Shown piece by piece: positions 16,780-27,039 of a stretch of DNA of 64,000 nt (position 1 is its first letter; the number at the start of each line of letters is the position of its first letter). Under the pieces are notes generated by a model. That model had not been told where the DNA came from and made no database searches. It saw only the letters and a list, made by a program, of their open reading frames with translations. This stretch comes from Algoriphagus sp. CAU 1675. GTDB taxonomy: Bacteria > Bacteroidota > Bacteroidia > Cytophagales > Cyclobacteriaceae. The position numbers were made by a program, and so were the translations under genes. The stretch covers positions 248,986-312,985 of the forward strand of contig NZ_JARHUI010000001.1 of the NCBI RefSeq assembly GCF_029222925.1. The letters run 5' to 3'.

Positions 16780-19722
16780 TTAATCCAACAAGGCAGCAAT
16801 ATCCTGTTGGTCCAGACTTTTCATAAAGCTTTCTTCCGTGGATATCAGTTCCCCCGCTAAGGCAAGCTTCCTTTCCTGAAGGGCCATGATTTTTTCTTCT
16901 ACCGAACCTCTACTGATAAACTTGTAAATGATGACCTTGTTTTCCTGTCCTATTCGGTGTGCCCGGTCTATTGCCTGTGCTTCTACGGCTGGATTCCACC
17001 ATGGATCCAGTAGGAATACATATTCTGCTTTGGTAAGATTGAGACCAACCCCTCCCGCTTTTAAGGAGATTAGGAAGACTTTTACCTCTTCCTGCTCCTG
17101 GAATCTTTCCACCTGTCCCTGACGGTCCTTAGTGGCACCATCCAAGTAGGAATAAGGAATTTTTTCCTGCTCCAAATATTCCCTCACAATCGCCAGATGC
17201 CGCACAAACTGACTAAAAACCAGCACCTTGTGTCCTTCGGATATGGTAGACTGTAGCATAAAGGTGATGTCCTCCAGTTTTCCGGATTCGCCGTTATAGT
17301 CTTCCCTTACCAATTTGGGGTGATTGGCAATCTGACGCAATTGGGTCAAGCCGCGTAACAAGGTAAACTGTTGGGGACCACTTCCCACAAATCCCAAATC
17401 TCCGATGATCTTTTCCCGGTAATAGGTTTTAACTTCTTCGTAGACTTTTTCCTGCTCCGGCGTCATTGCGGAGTACTTCACATTGGTGATCTTCTCCGGT
17501 AGATCTGTAGCCACCTGGGATTTGAGTCTTCTAAGGATGAAAGGCTTGATCATCGCATGAAGTTTGATCGCTTTATCTTTGTCGCCCTGCTTTTCTATAG
17601 GCTGAAGGAACTGCTTTTTAAAGGAGTTTTGTGTGCCCAGCAATCCGGGGTTGACAAAGTTCATCTGGGACCAAAGATCCATGGTGCCGTTTTCCACAGG
17701 GGTACCGGTCAGAATCAGGCGATGTTTGCACTTGAGCTTGTTTACTGCATGAGCAATATTGCTACTTGGGTTTTTGATCGCCTGGGACTCGTCCAGAATG
17801 ATGTAATTGAAGTAAAAGTCCTTTAGAATATTCACATCCAGACGGGTGATCCCATAGGAAGTAAGTACCAAGTCATACTCCCTGAACTTCCAGGGATCTT
17901 TGATTCGTTGGGTACCGGAATAAACCAGGATTTTCAGTTCAGGGGTAAATTTTTTCGCTTCAAGCTCCCAGTTGTAGATCAGGGATGTCGGCATGACCAA
18001 AAGGGAGGTAAAACCCGGATTTTCTTCTTTTTCATGGGCCAAAAGGGCCAGGGTCTGTACGGTTTTACCCAAACCCATGTCATCTGCAAGGCAGCCACCA
18101 AAGCGGAATTCATTCAGGAACCTCAGCCAGTTGTAACCGGCCTTTTGATAAGGTCTCAGGTCTCCATGGAAATACTCAGGCATCTCATAATCGTCTATGG
18201 ATTCAAAATCCCTGAGTTGCTCCAGCTTTCTGCTGAGGCTCAGTTGAACCAGATTGCCTTCTTCCAATTGCTTGGCCAATGCCAGATGGTGTTTTCTCAT
18301 AATCAGGGAATCCTGGCTGCTGCCCTCTTCCATGAAAGAGAATAGTTCTGAATAATTGACAAACCATGAGGCCGGGATGACGGCTATTTCTCCGTTTGGA
18401 AGTTCAAAGTCGGTTTTTCCCTGCATGATCAATTTGCGGATTTTGGCAAAAGGGACGAGGTATATCCCAAACTTGATCATGGCTTTGACGTCAAACCAAT
18501 CTATATTTTCATTGACTTCAATGCTTATTTGAGCCTTTCCAATGTGGTAAACCCTTCCGTCTGGAACTCCACGCTGGACAATCTTGATGTTTTTTTCCTG
18601 TAAAAATTCCTCGTTTTCTCCGATCCATTCAAAGGCCTTAGCTTTTGACCAGGCGATTTGTCCCTCCCGAACAGGAAGCCCCAGATCATGAAGAAGTTTG
18701 CCAAAGGATTTTTCTTTCTGAAGACTTCTAATGGTTTTTTTGAATACGAACTCTCCGTTTTGTTCTACCAGAGATACAGAATTTCCAGCTGAGTGGTCCT
18801 TGCCGTTTTCAATGGGAAAATCGTTTTCCCCATACTTGAATCTCAGCTCAAAAACGATCTTATCCTCTTCAAGGGCTTCTGTTTCATTGCCAAATAAGTC
18901 CTCTCCCCGGCTTCCGGGAAGGTCTTTGATGCAGAGTAGTACCTCGGGTGTACCTCGGTCAACGGTAATTTCAAAACCCCTTGCATCTACATCATATTGG
19001 GTCAGCAATGGAGCCATGAACTTCCTAAAGTAGGTGGGCTCCATTTTCTTGTCGATGACAATAAACTTCTTGTTGAGAAAAGGCAGTAGCTTTTTGCCGT
19101 CTATGTCTTTTTCAAAATGGTAGAGCTGCTGGTTGACGATTAACCAAGCGGGGTCTTTGCAAATCAGGTAGCCCCCCTTATACTGCCACTCCAGCCTTTC
19201 TCCCCGGAATTTAATGGTGGGATAGTAATGAGTATTGTCCGGATTTTTATGAAAATGAAAAATCACGGTAGCTTTTTCAGCATTCACTTCGATTTCCTTC
19301 CAGGCTGGATTTCCATCGCTTCCCATTTCGAATAGCCTTTTCCCTATCAACAAAGGAAGGATTTTGGACCTCTGGATTTCCAAGCGGTTTTCCAGGAGAG
19401 TTTGCACATTTTTATCCTCTGTTTTGGGATCGTATACTTTTTGCAAGTAGTCCTTTGGCCTGATGTTTTTCTTTTTGGCCATATAGGGCTTGATCACCAC
19501 TTCTGGTTGCATGGCATCCATGAGTTTGACCAGCTCATAGTCTTTTTGGTCCAAGCCTGAATCAAACTCAGCAGCATTGGCCGAACTGATGTTTTGATAG
19601 GCATAAGAAAGCCTTCCTTGATCATCGAGTTGAACTACAAAAGATTCAAAAAGTAGACCTAAATACTCATGATTAAAAATGGAATAAACAATCTGAAAGG
19701 GTTTGTCAGAATCTACAATCAT
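16780..19722 (-). CDS. SNF2-family DEAD/DEAH-box helicase
   Basis: A 980-residue SNF2 (Swi2/Snf2, RapA-like) ATPase. The C-terminal half holds the motor: motif I 'LADDMGLGKTVQTLALLAH' near residue 545, motif II 'IILDESQAIKNPSSN' (DESQ box), motif III 'RLILTGTPVENGTMDLWS', then the helicase-C domain with 'VFLISLKAGGVGLNLTKAEY' and 'AIDRAHRIGQENKVIIYKF'. The N-terminal ~450 residues have no domain I can name, as is usual for the bacterial SNF2 proteins of this length. These enzymes translocate on double-stranded DNA and may remodel stalled RNA polymerase or repair complexes. Single-gene unit with its own terminator. Confidence 0.93.
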   Translation of the reverse strand: MIVDSDKPFQIVYSIFNHEYLGLLFESFVVQLDDQGRLSYAYQNISSANAAEFDSGLDQKDYELVKLMDAMQPEVVIKPYMAKKKNIRPKDYLQKVYDPKTEDKNVQTLLENRLEIQRSKILPLLIGKRLFEMGSDGNPAWKEIEVNAEKATVIFHFHKNPDNTHYYPTIKFRGERLEWQYKGGYLICKDPAWLIVNQQLYHFEKDIDGKKLLPFLNKKFIVIDKKMEPTYFRKFMAPLLTQYDVDARGFEITVDRGTPEVLLCIKDLPGSRGEDLFGNETEALEEDKIVFELRFKYGENDFPIENGKDHSAGNSVSLVEQNGEFVFKKTIRSLQKEKSFGKLLHDLGLPVREGQIAWSKAKAFEWIGENEEFLQEKNIKIVQRGVPDGRVYHIGKAQISIEVNENIDWFDVKAMIKFGIYLVPFAKIRKLIMQGKTDFELPNGEIAVIPASWFVNYSELFSFMEEGSSQDSLIMRKHHLALAKQLEEGNLVQLSLSRKLEQLRDFESIDDYEMPEYFHGDLRPYQKAGYNWLRFLNEFRFGGCLADDMGLGKTVQTLALLAHEKEENPGFTSLLVMPTSLIYNWELEAKKFTPELKILVYSGTQRIKDPWKFREYDLVLTSYGITRLDVNILKDFYFNYIILDESQAIKNPSSNIAHAVNKLKCKHRLILTGTPVENGTMDLWSQMNFVNPGLLGTQNSFKKQFLQPIEKQGDKDKAIKLHAMIKPFILRRLKSQVATDLPEKITNVKYSAMTPEQEKVYEEVKTYYREKIIGDLGFVGSGPQQFTLLRGLTQLRQIANHPKLVREDYNGESGKLEDITFMLQSTISEGHKVLVFSQFVRHLAIVREYLEQEKIPYSYLDGATKDRQGQVERFQEQEEVKVFLISLKAGGVGLNLTKAEYVFLLDPWWNPAVEAQAIDRAHRIGQENKVIIYKFISRGSVEEKIMALQERKLALAGELISTEESFMKSLDQQDIAALLD

Positions 19723-19879
19723 TTGTTAGGAAGAAAATAGAGATTAAGTAGATTTTGAAAAGGGTGTAAAAGCAACAAAAGCTGACTCAAATCTCAGTAT
19801 TTCGAAGATATATAGCTTGAAATTTACATAAAATCCCATACCTATTTAAGCCTAGGCACTATTTTTTGGAAAAATGTTA

Positions 19880-19915
19880 AAAAAACCCGGCCAATTGATA
19901 TTGACCGGGTTTAAA
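19880..19915 (-). terminator. Terminator of the ileS-lspA operon
   Basis: Arms AAACCCGG (19883-19890) and CCGGGTTT (19905-19912). On the minus strand the hairpin is followed by TTTTTTTAA, directly after the lspA stop. Confidence 0.85.
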
Positions 19916-19916
19916 A

Positions 19917-20549
19917 TTAAGATGCTATATGATCCTCGGAGACATGTTCTGGGTTTGTTTTTTCCTTGCTATGCTCCGGGAAAAAGCGGTTTTGGAAAAT
20001 AAGTATAATCGCTACCCCGATGAAAATAGCTGCATCTGCCACATTAAAAATGGGCCAAAGTGCAGTGTATTGTTCCCCCCATAAAGGGACCCAACTGGGT
20101 AAATATCCTTCCCAAATGTCAAAATAAAACATATCTACAACCTGTCCATGAAACCAGGGAGTAGGTGCATCATAGGGAGCATTATTTAGCCAAACACCAT
20201 AAAAAACAGAGTCCACTAGATTCCCAATTGCACCGCCCAAAATCATGGAAATACATACTGTATATACAGGGTGCTGTTTCTTTTTAATTATATAATGTAG
20301 ATAATAACCTATACCAAACATGGCTACCAAACGGAAGGAGGTTAGGATCATTTTTCCATATTCAGAACCCAACTCCATTCCAAAAGCCATTCCTGGATTG
20401 GTGGTATAATGTAGCTTAAACCAGTCCCCAAATATTTTGATCTGACCGGGAGTCCCAAAGTCCATTTGGAAATGCACCAGCATTTTTACCGCCTGATCGA
20501 TGGCGATGACTAAAAACGCGATGCCGAAATATTTTAGGTAGTTGTTCAT
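19917..20549 (-). CDS. lspA: Lipoprotein signal peptidase (signal peptidase II)
   Basis: A 210-residue inner-membrane aspartic peptidase that removes signal peptides from prolipoproteins. Four hydrophobic segments are visible, along with family motifs 'NPGMAFGMEL', 'GGAIGNLVDSVFYGVW' and the two catalytic aspartates in 'VVDMFYFD' (near residue 140) and 'FNVADAAIFIG' (near 171). The insertions around 'WLNNAPYDAPTPWFHG' and 'LPSWVPLWGEQYTALWP' are typical of Bacteroidota LspA. It follows ileS by 13 bases on the same strand; ileS-lspA pairing is common in bacteria. The polar tail 'EHSKEKTNPEHVSEDHIAS' is unremarkable. Confidence 0.97.
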   Translation of the reverse strand: MNNYLKYFGIAFLVIAIDQAVKMLVHFQMDFGTPGQIKIFGDWFKLHYTTNPGMAFGMELGSEYGKMILTSFRLVAMFGIGYYLHYIIKKKQHPVYTVCISMILGGAIGNLVDSVFYGVWLNNAPYDAPTPWFHGQVVDMFYFDIWEGYLPSWVPLWGEQYTALWPIFNVADAAIFIGVAIILIFQNRFFPEHSKEKTNPEHVSEDHIAS

Positions 20550-20562
20550 CTATTATTCAGAA

Positions 20563-23500
20563 TCAGGCCTTTTCAACTTTTACAGCCAGTTCAAAATCAT
20601 CCATATCCAAAAGATTTGCATCAGTCAGATTGGAAGCCATGCTCAGGCTATTTGCTTGTGTTTCGGACTGAATATATTCTCCAAAAGCTTTAACGGACTG
20701 GTTCACCAATTCATTGGCGTCCGAAACAAGAATAGTAATCTTATCCTGTACTTCCAACCCCATTTCCTTTCGTAGGTTCTGAATCCTGTTGACCAAGTCA
20801 CGGGCAACTCCTTCTTGCCTCAACTCTTCAGAGATGGTCACGTCCAGAGCAACAGTCACTCCTTGGTCTGAAGCCACTGACCATCCCGGAATATCCTGGG
20901 AAGTGATCAGCACCTCTTCCAACAACAACTCGAGCGGCTCGCCATCTACGTCAACATTGATTTTTCCTTCCCGTTCGATGGTGGCGATTTCGCTTTGTCC
21001 CCAAGAGTTGATCGCGGCTACTACAAATCGCATCTTTGGTCCCAACTTTTTACCCAAAACAGGAAGATTTGGTTTTACATTTTTGACCAAAATCCCGGAT
21101 GCATCATCGATGTATTCGATGGTCTTGATATTGACTTCAGATTTGATCAATTCCTCGACATGCTGGATCTGGGCTTTGATTTTTTCAGAAAGCACAGGGA
21201 TCAAAATCCGCTGAAGAGGTTGTCGAACCTTGATTTTTTCCTTCTTTCTCAAGGAGTGCACCAAGGAGGAGATGGTTTGGGCCAAGTCCATACTGGACTC
21301 CAGATCAGTATCAATCAGGCTTTGATCAGCAGAAACCCAATCGGTCAAATGGACAGATTCCTTTCCGGATCCTCCGGTTGCGGTCAGGTTCTTATACAAC
21401 CAGTCTGAGTAGAATGGAGCAAAGGAGGACATCAACTGGGAAAGGGTCAACAGACATTCGTACAGCGTCTCATAGGCCGCCTGCTTGTCTGGGTTCATTT
21501 CCCCTCTCCAGAATCTTTTTCTAGCCAAACGCACATACCAATTGGAAAGCTGATCCACGGTGAAGTTCATGATGGCCCTGGTCGCAGGGGTTGCATCATA
21601 AGTGTCCATGGAGTTTTCCACCTCCTGAATCAAAGTTTGGAGTTTGGAGATGATCCATTGATCCAACTCAGCGCGTTGCTTGACAGGGATCGCTTTGGAT
21701 TTGTCATAGACGAATTCGTCTAGATTGGCATACAGCGCAAAGAAATTATATGTATTCTGAAGTGTACCGAAGAAGCGTCTTTGCACTTCCAATACTCCAT
21801 CAAGATTGAATTTCAGGTTGTCCCAAGGATTGGCATTGCTCAGCATGTACCAGCGCAAAGCGTCCGGTCCGTATTCCTTGAGGGTTTTAAATGGATCGAC
21901 GGCATTGCCCAAACGCTTGGACATCTTGTTTCCGTTCTTGTCCAATACCAAACCATTTGCAATTACGTTTTTGAAAGAAACGCTGTCAAAAAGCATTACT
22001 GCGAGGGCATGAAGTGTAAAGAACCAACCTCTGGTTTGGTCTACACCTTCTGCAATATAATCTGCCGGATAGTTGGCTTTGAAAATATCCTGATTTTCGA
22101 ATGGATAGTGCCATTGTGCATAAGGCATGGCTCCGGAGTCAAACCAAACATCGATCAAGTCCGGCTCGCGGAACATTTTTTCGCCCTTGTCAGAAACAAG
22201 GATCACATCATCCACATAAGGTCTGTGAAGATCGATTTCCTTGCCTTCGTAAGGAGACTGGGCCATGAATCCAGCCGCAATGGATTTTTCGATTTCGGCA
22301 TTCAACTCAGCAATGGACCCAATGCATTTTTCTTCCGAACCATCGGTAGTTCTCCAGATTGGAAGAGGGGTTCCCCAGAAACGGGAACGGCTGAGGTTCC
22401 AGTCTACCAGATTTTCCAACCAGTTTCCAAAACGACCTGTACCTGTAGCTTCCGGCTTCCAGTTGATGGTTTTGTTGAGCTCCACCATTCGGTCCTTGTA
22501 GACTGTGGTTTTGATAAACCAGCTTTCCAAAGGATAGTATAATACAGGCTTGTCAGTTCTCCAGCAGTGTGGATAACTGTGCTCGTACTTTTCGACCTTA
22601 AAGGCCTTGTTTTCATTTTTGAGAATGATGGAAATAATCACATCGGTATTCTTGTATTCCGATGCATTTTCATCATCCTCGGTATAGTTTTTCACAAAGA
22701 AATCATTCGGCCCAAATTCTTTATGGGCAGTGATTCCATGTTCTTTCATCTTGGTGGCAAGGTATTCACCCACTACAGGTAGAAATTTTCCCTGCTTGTC
22801 CACAACCGGGATTTCATTTCCCTTTTCGTCTTTTACAAAGATCCCGGGAACATTGTTTTGGACCAAGGTTCTAAAGTCATCCGCTCCAAAAGCCTTAGCC
22901 AAATGCACGATACCGGTACCGTCTTCTGTAGTCACATAATCTCCGGATACTACCGTAAAGGCAGGATGTGGAAGCGCCAATTCTGCGATTGGGAACAGCT
23001 GCTCATATTCCCAGCCCAGCATGTCTTTTCCTTTGAATTCTTCTTCGATTTCAAAAGGAATTAGCTTATCGCCCGGCTTGTAGTCTTCAACTTTTAATTC
23101 TTGGGCTTTCGGGTTGAGGTAGGCTCCCATTCTCGCCTTTGCCAAAATCACATGGACAGGCTCATGCGTGTAGGGATTGAAGGTTTTAACCTTTACGTAG
23201 TCCAGGTTTTCACCGATTGCCAAAGCAGAATTGGATGGCAAGGTCCAAGGTGTAGTAGTCCAAGCAAGGATGTAGGTGTTTTCCTGTCCTTTCAGCTTAA
23301 ACTGAGCAGTAATGGAGGTGTCTTTGACATCCTTGTAAGTTCCCGGCTGGTTCAGCTCGTGAGAAGAAAGTCCGGTTCCCGCAGCAGGAGAATAAGGTTG
23401 GATAGTATAGCCTTTATACAGAAGCCCTTTTTCGTATAGCTTCTTCAGCAAATACCAAAGCGTCTCTATGTATTTGGGTTCGAAGGTGATATAAGGATCA

Positions 23501-23937
23501 TCCAAATCCACCCAATAGCCGATTTTTTCAGTCAGGTCATCCCATTCGTTTTTGAATCGCATCACCGTCTCTCTACAACGCTTGTTGTATTCCTCAACGG
23601 AGATTTTTTTACCGATATCTTCCTTGGTGATGCCGAGTTCTTTCTCTACCTGGAGTTCTACAGGAAGTCCATGCGTATCCCATCCCCCCTTACGTTTTAC
23701 CTGAAAACCTTTGAGAGTTTTGTAACGGCAGAAAATATCCTTTAGGGTTCGGGCCATGACGTGGTGAATCCCCGGAGTACCATTTGCAGAGGGAGGACCC
23801 TCGAAAAAGGTAAAAGTTTCTGCCCCTTCCCGGTTGGCAATGGACTTTTCGAAAATCTGGTTTTCTTTCCAGTATTGAAGTATAGACTCTCCTATGTGTG
23901 GATAATCTACCTGTTTAAATTCCTGATACGTTTTCAC
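20563..23937 (-). CDS. ileS: Isoleucyl-tRNA synthetase
   Basis: A 1124-residue class I aminoacyl-tRNA synthetase that charges tRNA-Ile. The HIGH signature appears as 'GIHH' in 'PSANGTPGIHHVMARTLKD' near residue 57, and KMSKS as 'KMSKR' in 'NGNKMSKRLGNAVDP' near residue 672. The CP1 editing domain lies between them ('AWTTTPWTLPSNSALAIGE', 'TEDGTGIVHLAKAFG'). The overall form and length fit the longer, eukaryote-like IleS type found in Bacteroidota. That type is associated with reduced mupirocin sensitivity in some species, but this cannot be judged here. A minus-strand TANNTTTG box (24009-24016) lies upstream. Confidence 0.97.
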   Translation of the reverse strand: MKTYQEFKQVDYPHIGESILQYWKENQIFEKSIANREGAETFTFFEGPPSANGTPGIHHVMARTLKDIFCRYKTLKGFQVKRKGGWDTHGLPVELQVEKELGITKEDIGKKISVEEYNKRCRETVMRFKNEWDDLTEKIGYWVDLDDPYITFEPKYIETLWYLLKKLYEKGLLYKGYTIQPYSPAAGTGLSSHELNQPGTYKDVKDTSITAQFKLKGQENTYILAWTTTPWTLPSNSALAIGENLDYVKVKTFNPYTHEPVHVILAKARMGAYLNPKAQELKVEDYKPGDKLIPFEIEEEFKGKDMLGWEYEQLFPIAELALPHPAFTVVSGDYVTTEDGTGIVHLAKAFGADDFRTLVQNNVPGIFVKDEKGNEIPVVDKQGKFLPVVGEYLATKMKEHGITAHKEFGPNDFFVKNYTEDDENASEYKNTDVIISIILKNENKAFKVEKYEHSYPHCWRTDKPVLYYPLESWFIKTTVYKDRMVELNKTINWKPEATGTGRFGNWLENLVDWNLSRSRFWGTPLPIWRTTDGSEEKCIGSIAELNAEIEKSIAAGFMAQSPYEGKEIDLHRPYVDDVILVSDKGEKMFREPDLIDVWFDSGAMPYAQWHYPFENQDIFKANYPADYIAEGVDQTRGWFFTLHALAVMLFDSVSFKNVIANGLVLDKNGNKMSKRLGNAVDPFKTLKEYGPDALRWYMLSNANPWDNLKFNLDGVLEVQRRFFGTLQNTYNFFALYANLDEFVYDKSKAIPVKQRAELDQWIISKLQTLIQEVENSMDTYDATPATRAIMNFTVDQLSNWYVRLARKRFWRGEMNPDKQAAYETLYECLLTLSQLMSSFAPFYSDWLYKNLTATGGSGKESVHLTDWVSADQSLIDTDLESSMDLAQTISSLVHSLRKKEKIKVRQPLQRILIPVLSEKIKAQIQHVEELIKSEVNIKTIEYIDDASGILVKNVKPNLPVLGKKLGPKMRFVVAAINSWGQSEIATIEREGKINVDVDGEPLELLLEEVLITSQDIPGWSVASDQGVTVALDVTISEELRQEGVARDLVNRIQNLRKEMGLEVQDKITILVSDANELVNQSVKAFGEYIQSETQANSLSMASNLTDANLLDMDDFELAVKVEKA

Positions 23938-24405
23938 AATTTCCTTTCTGTGTGCCAGTAGCTAATGAACTAAATGGGCAAAAATGCCATCCTGCTCAAA
24001 ACAAGGCACAAAGATAGCAGAAATGGGCTTTTGGGGGAAAGAAAATCCAAATACCTGAGTGAAGAATTAATACCTAATGGTTTCAAAATGGAAATAGCTA
24101 CCGGATATTTCGTTATTCCATCTAAAAATCCCTGGAAATTACTTCCAACATTCTCTAAAGGGGAGATTAAGGTAGAATTCAAATTTTTATCACATTGTGG
24201 TCAAACTTCATTGAATTCAAGGTTATCCACCTGTTTTAATAGGTGCTTTTTGATCAGGGCTTTAATTTTTCGGAGTTAGATTGATTTATTCAAGGATAAG
24301 GCCCTTTTCCTAAAAAAATTCTGATTGAGGTATATCAAATAGCCAAAAAAACAATTTGAAAAATAAGGTATAGCGTTTACTTTCAGGGATTAATCATTTT
24401 TAAGT
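23938..24405. other. 468-base divergent intergenic stretch
   Basis: This lies between ileS and the TPR kinase. A minus-strand TATCTTTG box at 24009-24016 probably serves ileS. A frame of 101 codons at 23974-24279 has no signal, domain or good start and is not called. A single half-site TTCAGGGAT at 24384-24392 resembles the operator of the 39-50 kb cluster but lacks its second arm. Confidence 0.5.
24009..24016 (-). promoter_or_regulatory. Candidate -7 box TATCTTTG for ileS
   Basis: An exact TANNTTTG match on the minus strand 71 bases upstream of the ileS start. No -33 TTTG is seen at standard spacing. Confidence 0.45.
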
Positions 24406-26394
24406 TTGTCAAATTTTAAATTCATTGTCGTCCTTTTTCTGACTATCATCTTTTCAACTACTTCCAGGGGGTTTCAAAAGGAAAGATTGGATAGTTTAGA
24501 GCAAGTCTTTCAAAATCAGAGTCTCTCTGATTCGCTTCGCTTTCTGGCTATTCAACAGCTTACTTTTTCCATGATTTTCAGCGAGGGAGAAAAGGCAAAA
24601 TTGAAGATTCAGGAAGTGCTGAAAACCGCCGAAAAGGAGGTCGGCAAAACGAGAATTTATTATGAAATTCTACAAAATCTGGGCATCTATTATGATGTCA
24701 ACCAGCAAACGGATAGCTCCCTGATTATTTTTTCGGAAATTTTGGGCGAAAGCCAAAGGCAGGGTTGGAAAGTCTTGGAGCAGCGCGCTTTCAATAACCT
24801 GGGAATGAACCGTCTCAACTCTTCGGATTACCGAGCTGCAATTGATTATTTCTCCAAATCACTGGAAATCAGCCGAAATGATCCCAATGCACAAGAAGCC
24901 AATTTTGTCCACAGCATTTCCAACCTTGGATTGGCAAACCAGGAACTTGAACTCTATGATCAGGCCATCAAGTATCATCTGGAAGCTTTGGAAATCCGGG
25001 AACGTTTAAACGATCCAAACGGAATTGCGATTTCATCTGCGAACCTTGGAATTTGCTACAGGCTAATGGGAGAAGAAACACGAGCCGAACAGTATTACCA
25101 ACAAGCTATTGAAAATGCCAAAATCGCCGGGAATAAGGTGCTTTTTCACCGAGTGCATGACAACCTGGGAGCGCTATACATCGGGCAGAAAAACTATGAA
25201 AAAGGACTGTTGATGCTGAATATTGCACTGGACAGTTCGGATGGCTTTACCCCCGACCCAAAAATGGAACTGAGCATCGTAAGCAATGCCTCTGCAGCAT
25301 TCATTGAAATAGGGCAAACTGAAAAAGCGCTGGAATTTGCCAATCGTGGACTGCGAGTATTGGAAGAAAATCCGGAGTTGATTAATTATGCATTGACCCT
25401 GAAAAATACCTTGGCAAAGATCTATTTCCGAAAAGGAGACTTTGAGAAAGGCAATGCCTTCTTAGAAGAATATCAGGAACTGAATAAAAAGGTCTTTAGC
25501 GAAGAAACCGCACGGTTACTTACCGACCTGCAGGTCAAGTATGATCTGGAGAAAAAGGAGAACCAAATCGCTTTACAAACAGCAGAATTGCAAGAAAAAA
25601 ATGCTACCCTTCAACGGAATTACTTCGCCTTTGCGGCTTTAGGCCTTTTGATTCTCCTTATTGTAGGCACCTTTGTTTTTTACCAAAACAGAAACAAACG
25701 AAAGCAGGAACTCCTCGTCAAAGACCGGGAACTGAAAGTGAAAGAAGCCTACATCCAAGCTTCGCTTGAATCTCAGGAACAAGAACGTCGAAGGATGGCC
25801 CAAGACCTTCACGATGGGTTTGGTCAATATATTTCAGCCCTTCGGATGTATGTATCACAACTCAAAAGCGATCAGGCCAAAGAGGAATTGAAAACAGAAC
25901 TGGTCAATCGGACAGATTCAGTCTTGGATGAAATGTCCAGAGAAATCAGCAATGTGGTCTACGATCTCATGCCGGCAACCTTGATTCGCTTCGGATTAAT
26001 CGCAGCATTAGAAGATTTGGCTCATCGCATCAATGCCGGACAAAAAGTAAATCTTCAAATCGATGCCAAAAATCTTCCCGAACGCCTAGATGAATTGACA
26101 GAAATCAACCTTTTCAGGATCTGTCAGGAGTGGATTAATAATGTACTCAAATACGCGCAAGCAAAGCATATCATGCTGACTGTTTTACAAGATGATGGAC
26201 AGGCACAATTACAGATTAAAGATGACGGGAATGGCTTTGATGTCCGTGTTTTCCAACATAGCAAACGAAATGGTTGGAAAAATATCACCACCCGTACCGA
26301 GTTGCTCAATGGGAAACTTCGACTTTTTACACAGGAAGGACAGCAAGGAACTGAGCTTTTGGTGAATTTCCCTTTTGTTCATCGTGCTAATTAA
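24406..26394 (+). CDS. TPR-containing sensor histidine kinase (HisKA_3)
   Basis: A 662-residue kinase starting at a TTG codon (MSNFKFIVVLFLTIIFSTTS, a good signal peptide); no ATG fits the signal peptide, so TTG is accepted. The exported N-terminal ~370 residues are tetratricopeptide repeats ('ALEIRERLNDPNGIAISSAN' and similar). A coiled coil precedes one membrane helix near residues 405-425. The cytoplasmic part has the NarX/DesK-type H-box 'RRRMAQDLHDGFGQYISALR', then the ATPase N-box 'ICQEWINNVLKYAQAKHI' and G-box 'IKDDGNGFDV'. It lies 15 bases before a NarL-type regulator, its likely partner. TPR-HisKA_3 kinases are frequent in Bacteroidota; signals are mostly unknown. Confidence 0.93.
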   Translation: MSNFKFIVVLFLTIIFSTTSRGFQKERLDSLEQVFQNQSLSDSLRFLAIQQLTFSMIFSEGEKAKLKIQEVLKTAEKEVGKTRIYYEILQNLGIYYDVNQQTDSSLIIFSEILGESQRQGWKVLEQRAFNNLGMNRLNSSDYRAAIDYFSKSLEISRNDPNAQEANFVHSISNLGLANQELELYDQAIKYHLEALEIRERLNDPNGIAISSANLGICYRLMGEETRAEQYYQQAIENAKIAGNKVLFHRVHDNLGALYIGQKNYEKGLLMLNIALDSSDGFTPDPKMELSIVSNASAAFIEIGQTEKALEFANRGLRVLEENPELINYALTLKNTLAKIYFRKGDFEKGNAFLEEYQELNKKVFSEETARLLTDLQVKYDLEKKENQIALQTAELQEKNATLQRNYFAFAALGLLILLIVGTFVFYQNRNKRKQELLVKDRELKVKEAYIQASLESQEQERRRMAQDLHDGFGQYISALRMYVSQLKSDQAKEELKTELVNRTDSVLDEMSREISNVVYDLMPATLIRFGLIAALEDLAHRINAGQKVNLQIDAKNLPERLDELTEINLFRICQEWINNVLKYAQAKHIMLTVLQDDGQAQLQIKDDGNGFDVRVFQHSKRNGWKNITTRTELLNGKLRLFTQEGQQGTELLVNFPFVHRAN

Positions 26395-26409
26395 ACCGAC
26401 TTTTAAAAA

Positions 26410-27039
26410 ATGAAAATTCTACTTGTTGACGATCATCGGATCCTTTTGGATGGATTGAAATTTTTGATTCAAATTCAACCGGAAGTGAATCAGGTCGATA
26501 CGGCAAATACTGTGGAGGAAGCACTGGAAAAAGTCAGAGAAGTAGTCCCAAATCTAATCATTTCGGATATTTCCATTCCGGAGATCGGAGGAATCGCTTT
26601 TGCTCAAAAGGTTAAGAGTCAGTTTCCCCAAACCCGATTGATATTTTTAAGCATGCACGAAGAGCCCTACCGAGTAAAGGAGGCGCTTTCCACCGGTGCT
26701 GAAGGTTATGTCTTGAAAAAGGCAGCCCATGAAGAACTCCTCAAAGCTGTACACGAAGTGGCAAATGGTGGGATGTACTTTAGCCCCGAAATTCAGAAAA
26801 TATTGATTCAGCGTATGCGATTTCCGGAGGATGAACGGATTTTGACAAACAGGGAAAAGGAGGTGTTGGAGCTTATTTTCGATGAGTTTTCGAATAAGGA
26901 AATCGCAGATAAGCTAAATATCTCTGAACGCACGGTAGAAACTCACCGCAAAAATATCTACCAAAAAACAAAGACCAACACATTGGTTGGTCTTTTGAAA
27001 TTCGCCCTGGAAAATAATTTGGTTCGAGGTCTGAGTTAG
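26410..27039 (+). CDS. NarL/FixJ-type response regulator
   Basis: A 209-residue two-domain regulator: receiver ('ILLVDDHRILLDGLKFLIQ', Asp in 'LIISDISIPEIGGIAFAQ' near residue 56, Lys in 'GYVLKKAAHEELLKAV') and a C-terminal LuxR helix-turn-helix ('LTNREKEVLELIFDEFSNKE', 'LNISERTVETHRKNIYQKTK'). It is cotranscribed with the TPR kinase directly upstream and is its presumed phosphorylation target. Its stop overlaps the 3' end of the next, convergent gene by four bases, so no terminator separates them. Confidence 0.95.
   Translation: MKILLVDDHRILLDGLKFLIQIQPEVNQVDTANTVEEALEKVREVVPNLIISDISIPEIGGIAFAQKVKSQFPQTRLIFLSMHEEPYRVKEALSTGAEGYVLKKAAHEELLKAVHEVANGGMYFSPEIQKILIQRMRFPEDERILTNREKEVLELIFDEFSNKEIADKLNISERTVETHRKNIYQKTKTNTLVGLLKFALENNLVRGLS

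Noticed and set aside
23974..24279. 101-codon open frame upstream of the TPR kinase
   Set aside because: There is no recognisable feature; an antisense frame of similar quality exists in the same place, and the region carries the ileS promoter box.
24384..24392. TTCAGGGAT half-site upstream of the TPR kinase as a seventh operator
   Set aside because: The second arm is absent (CGTTTACTT instead of ATCCCTGAA), so it is most likely a chance half-match.
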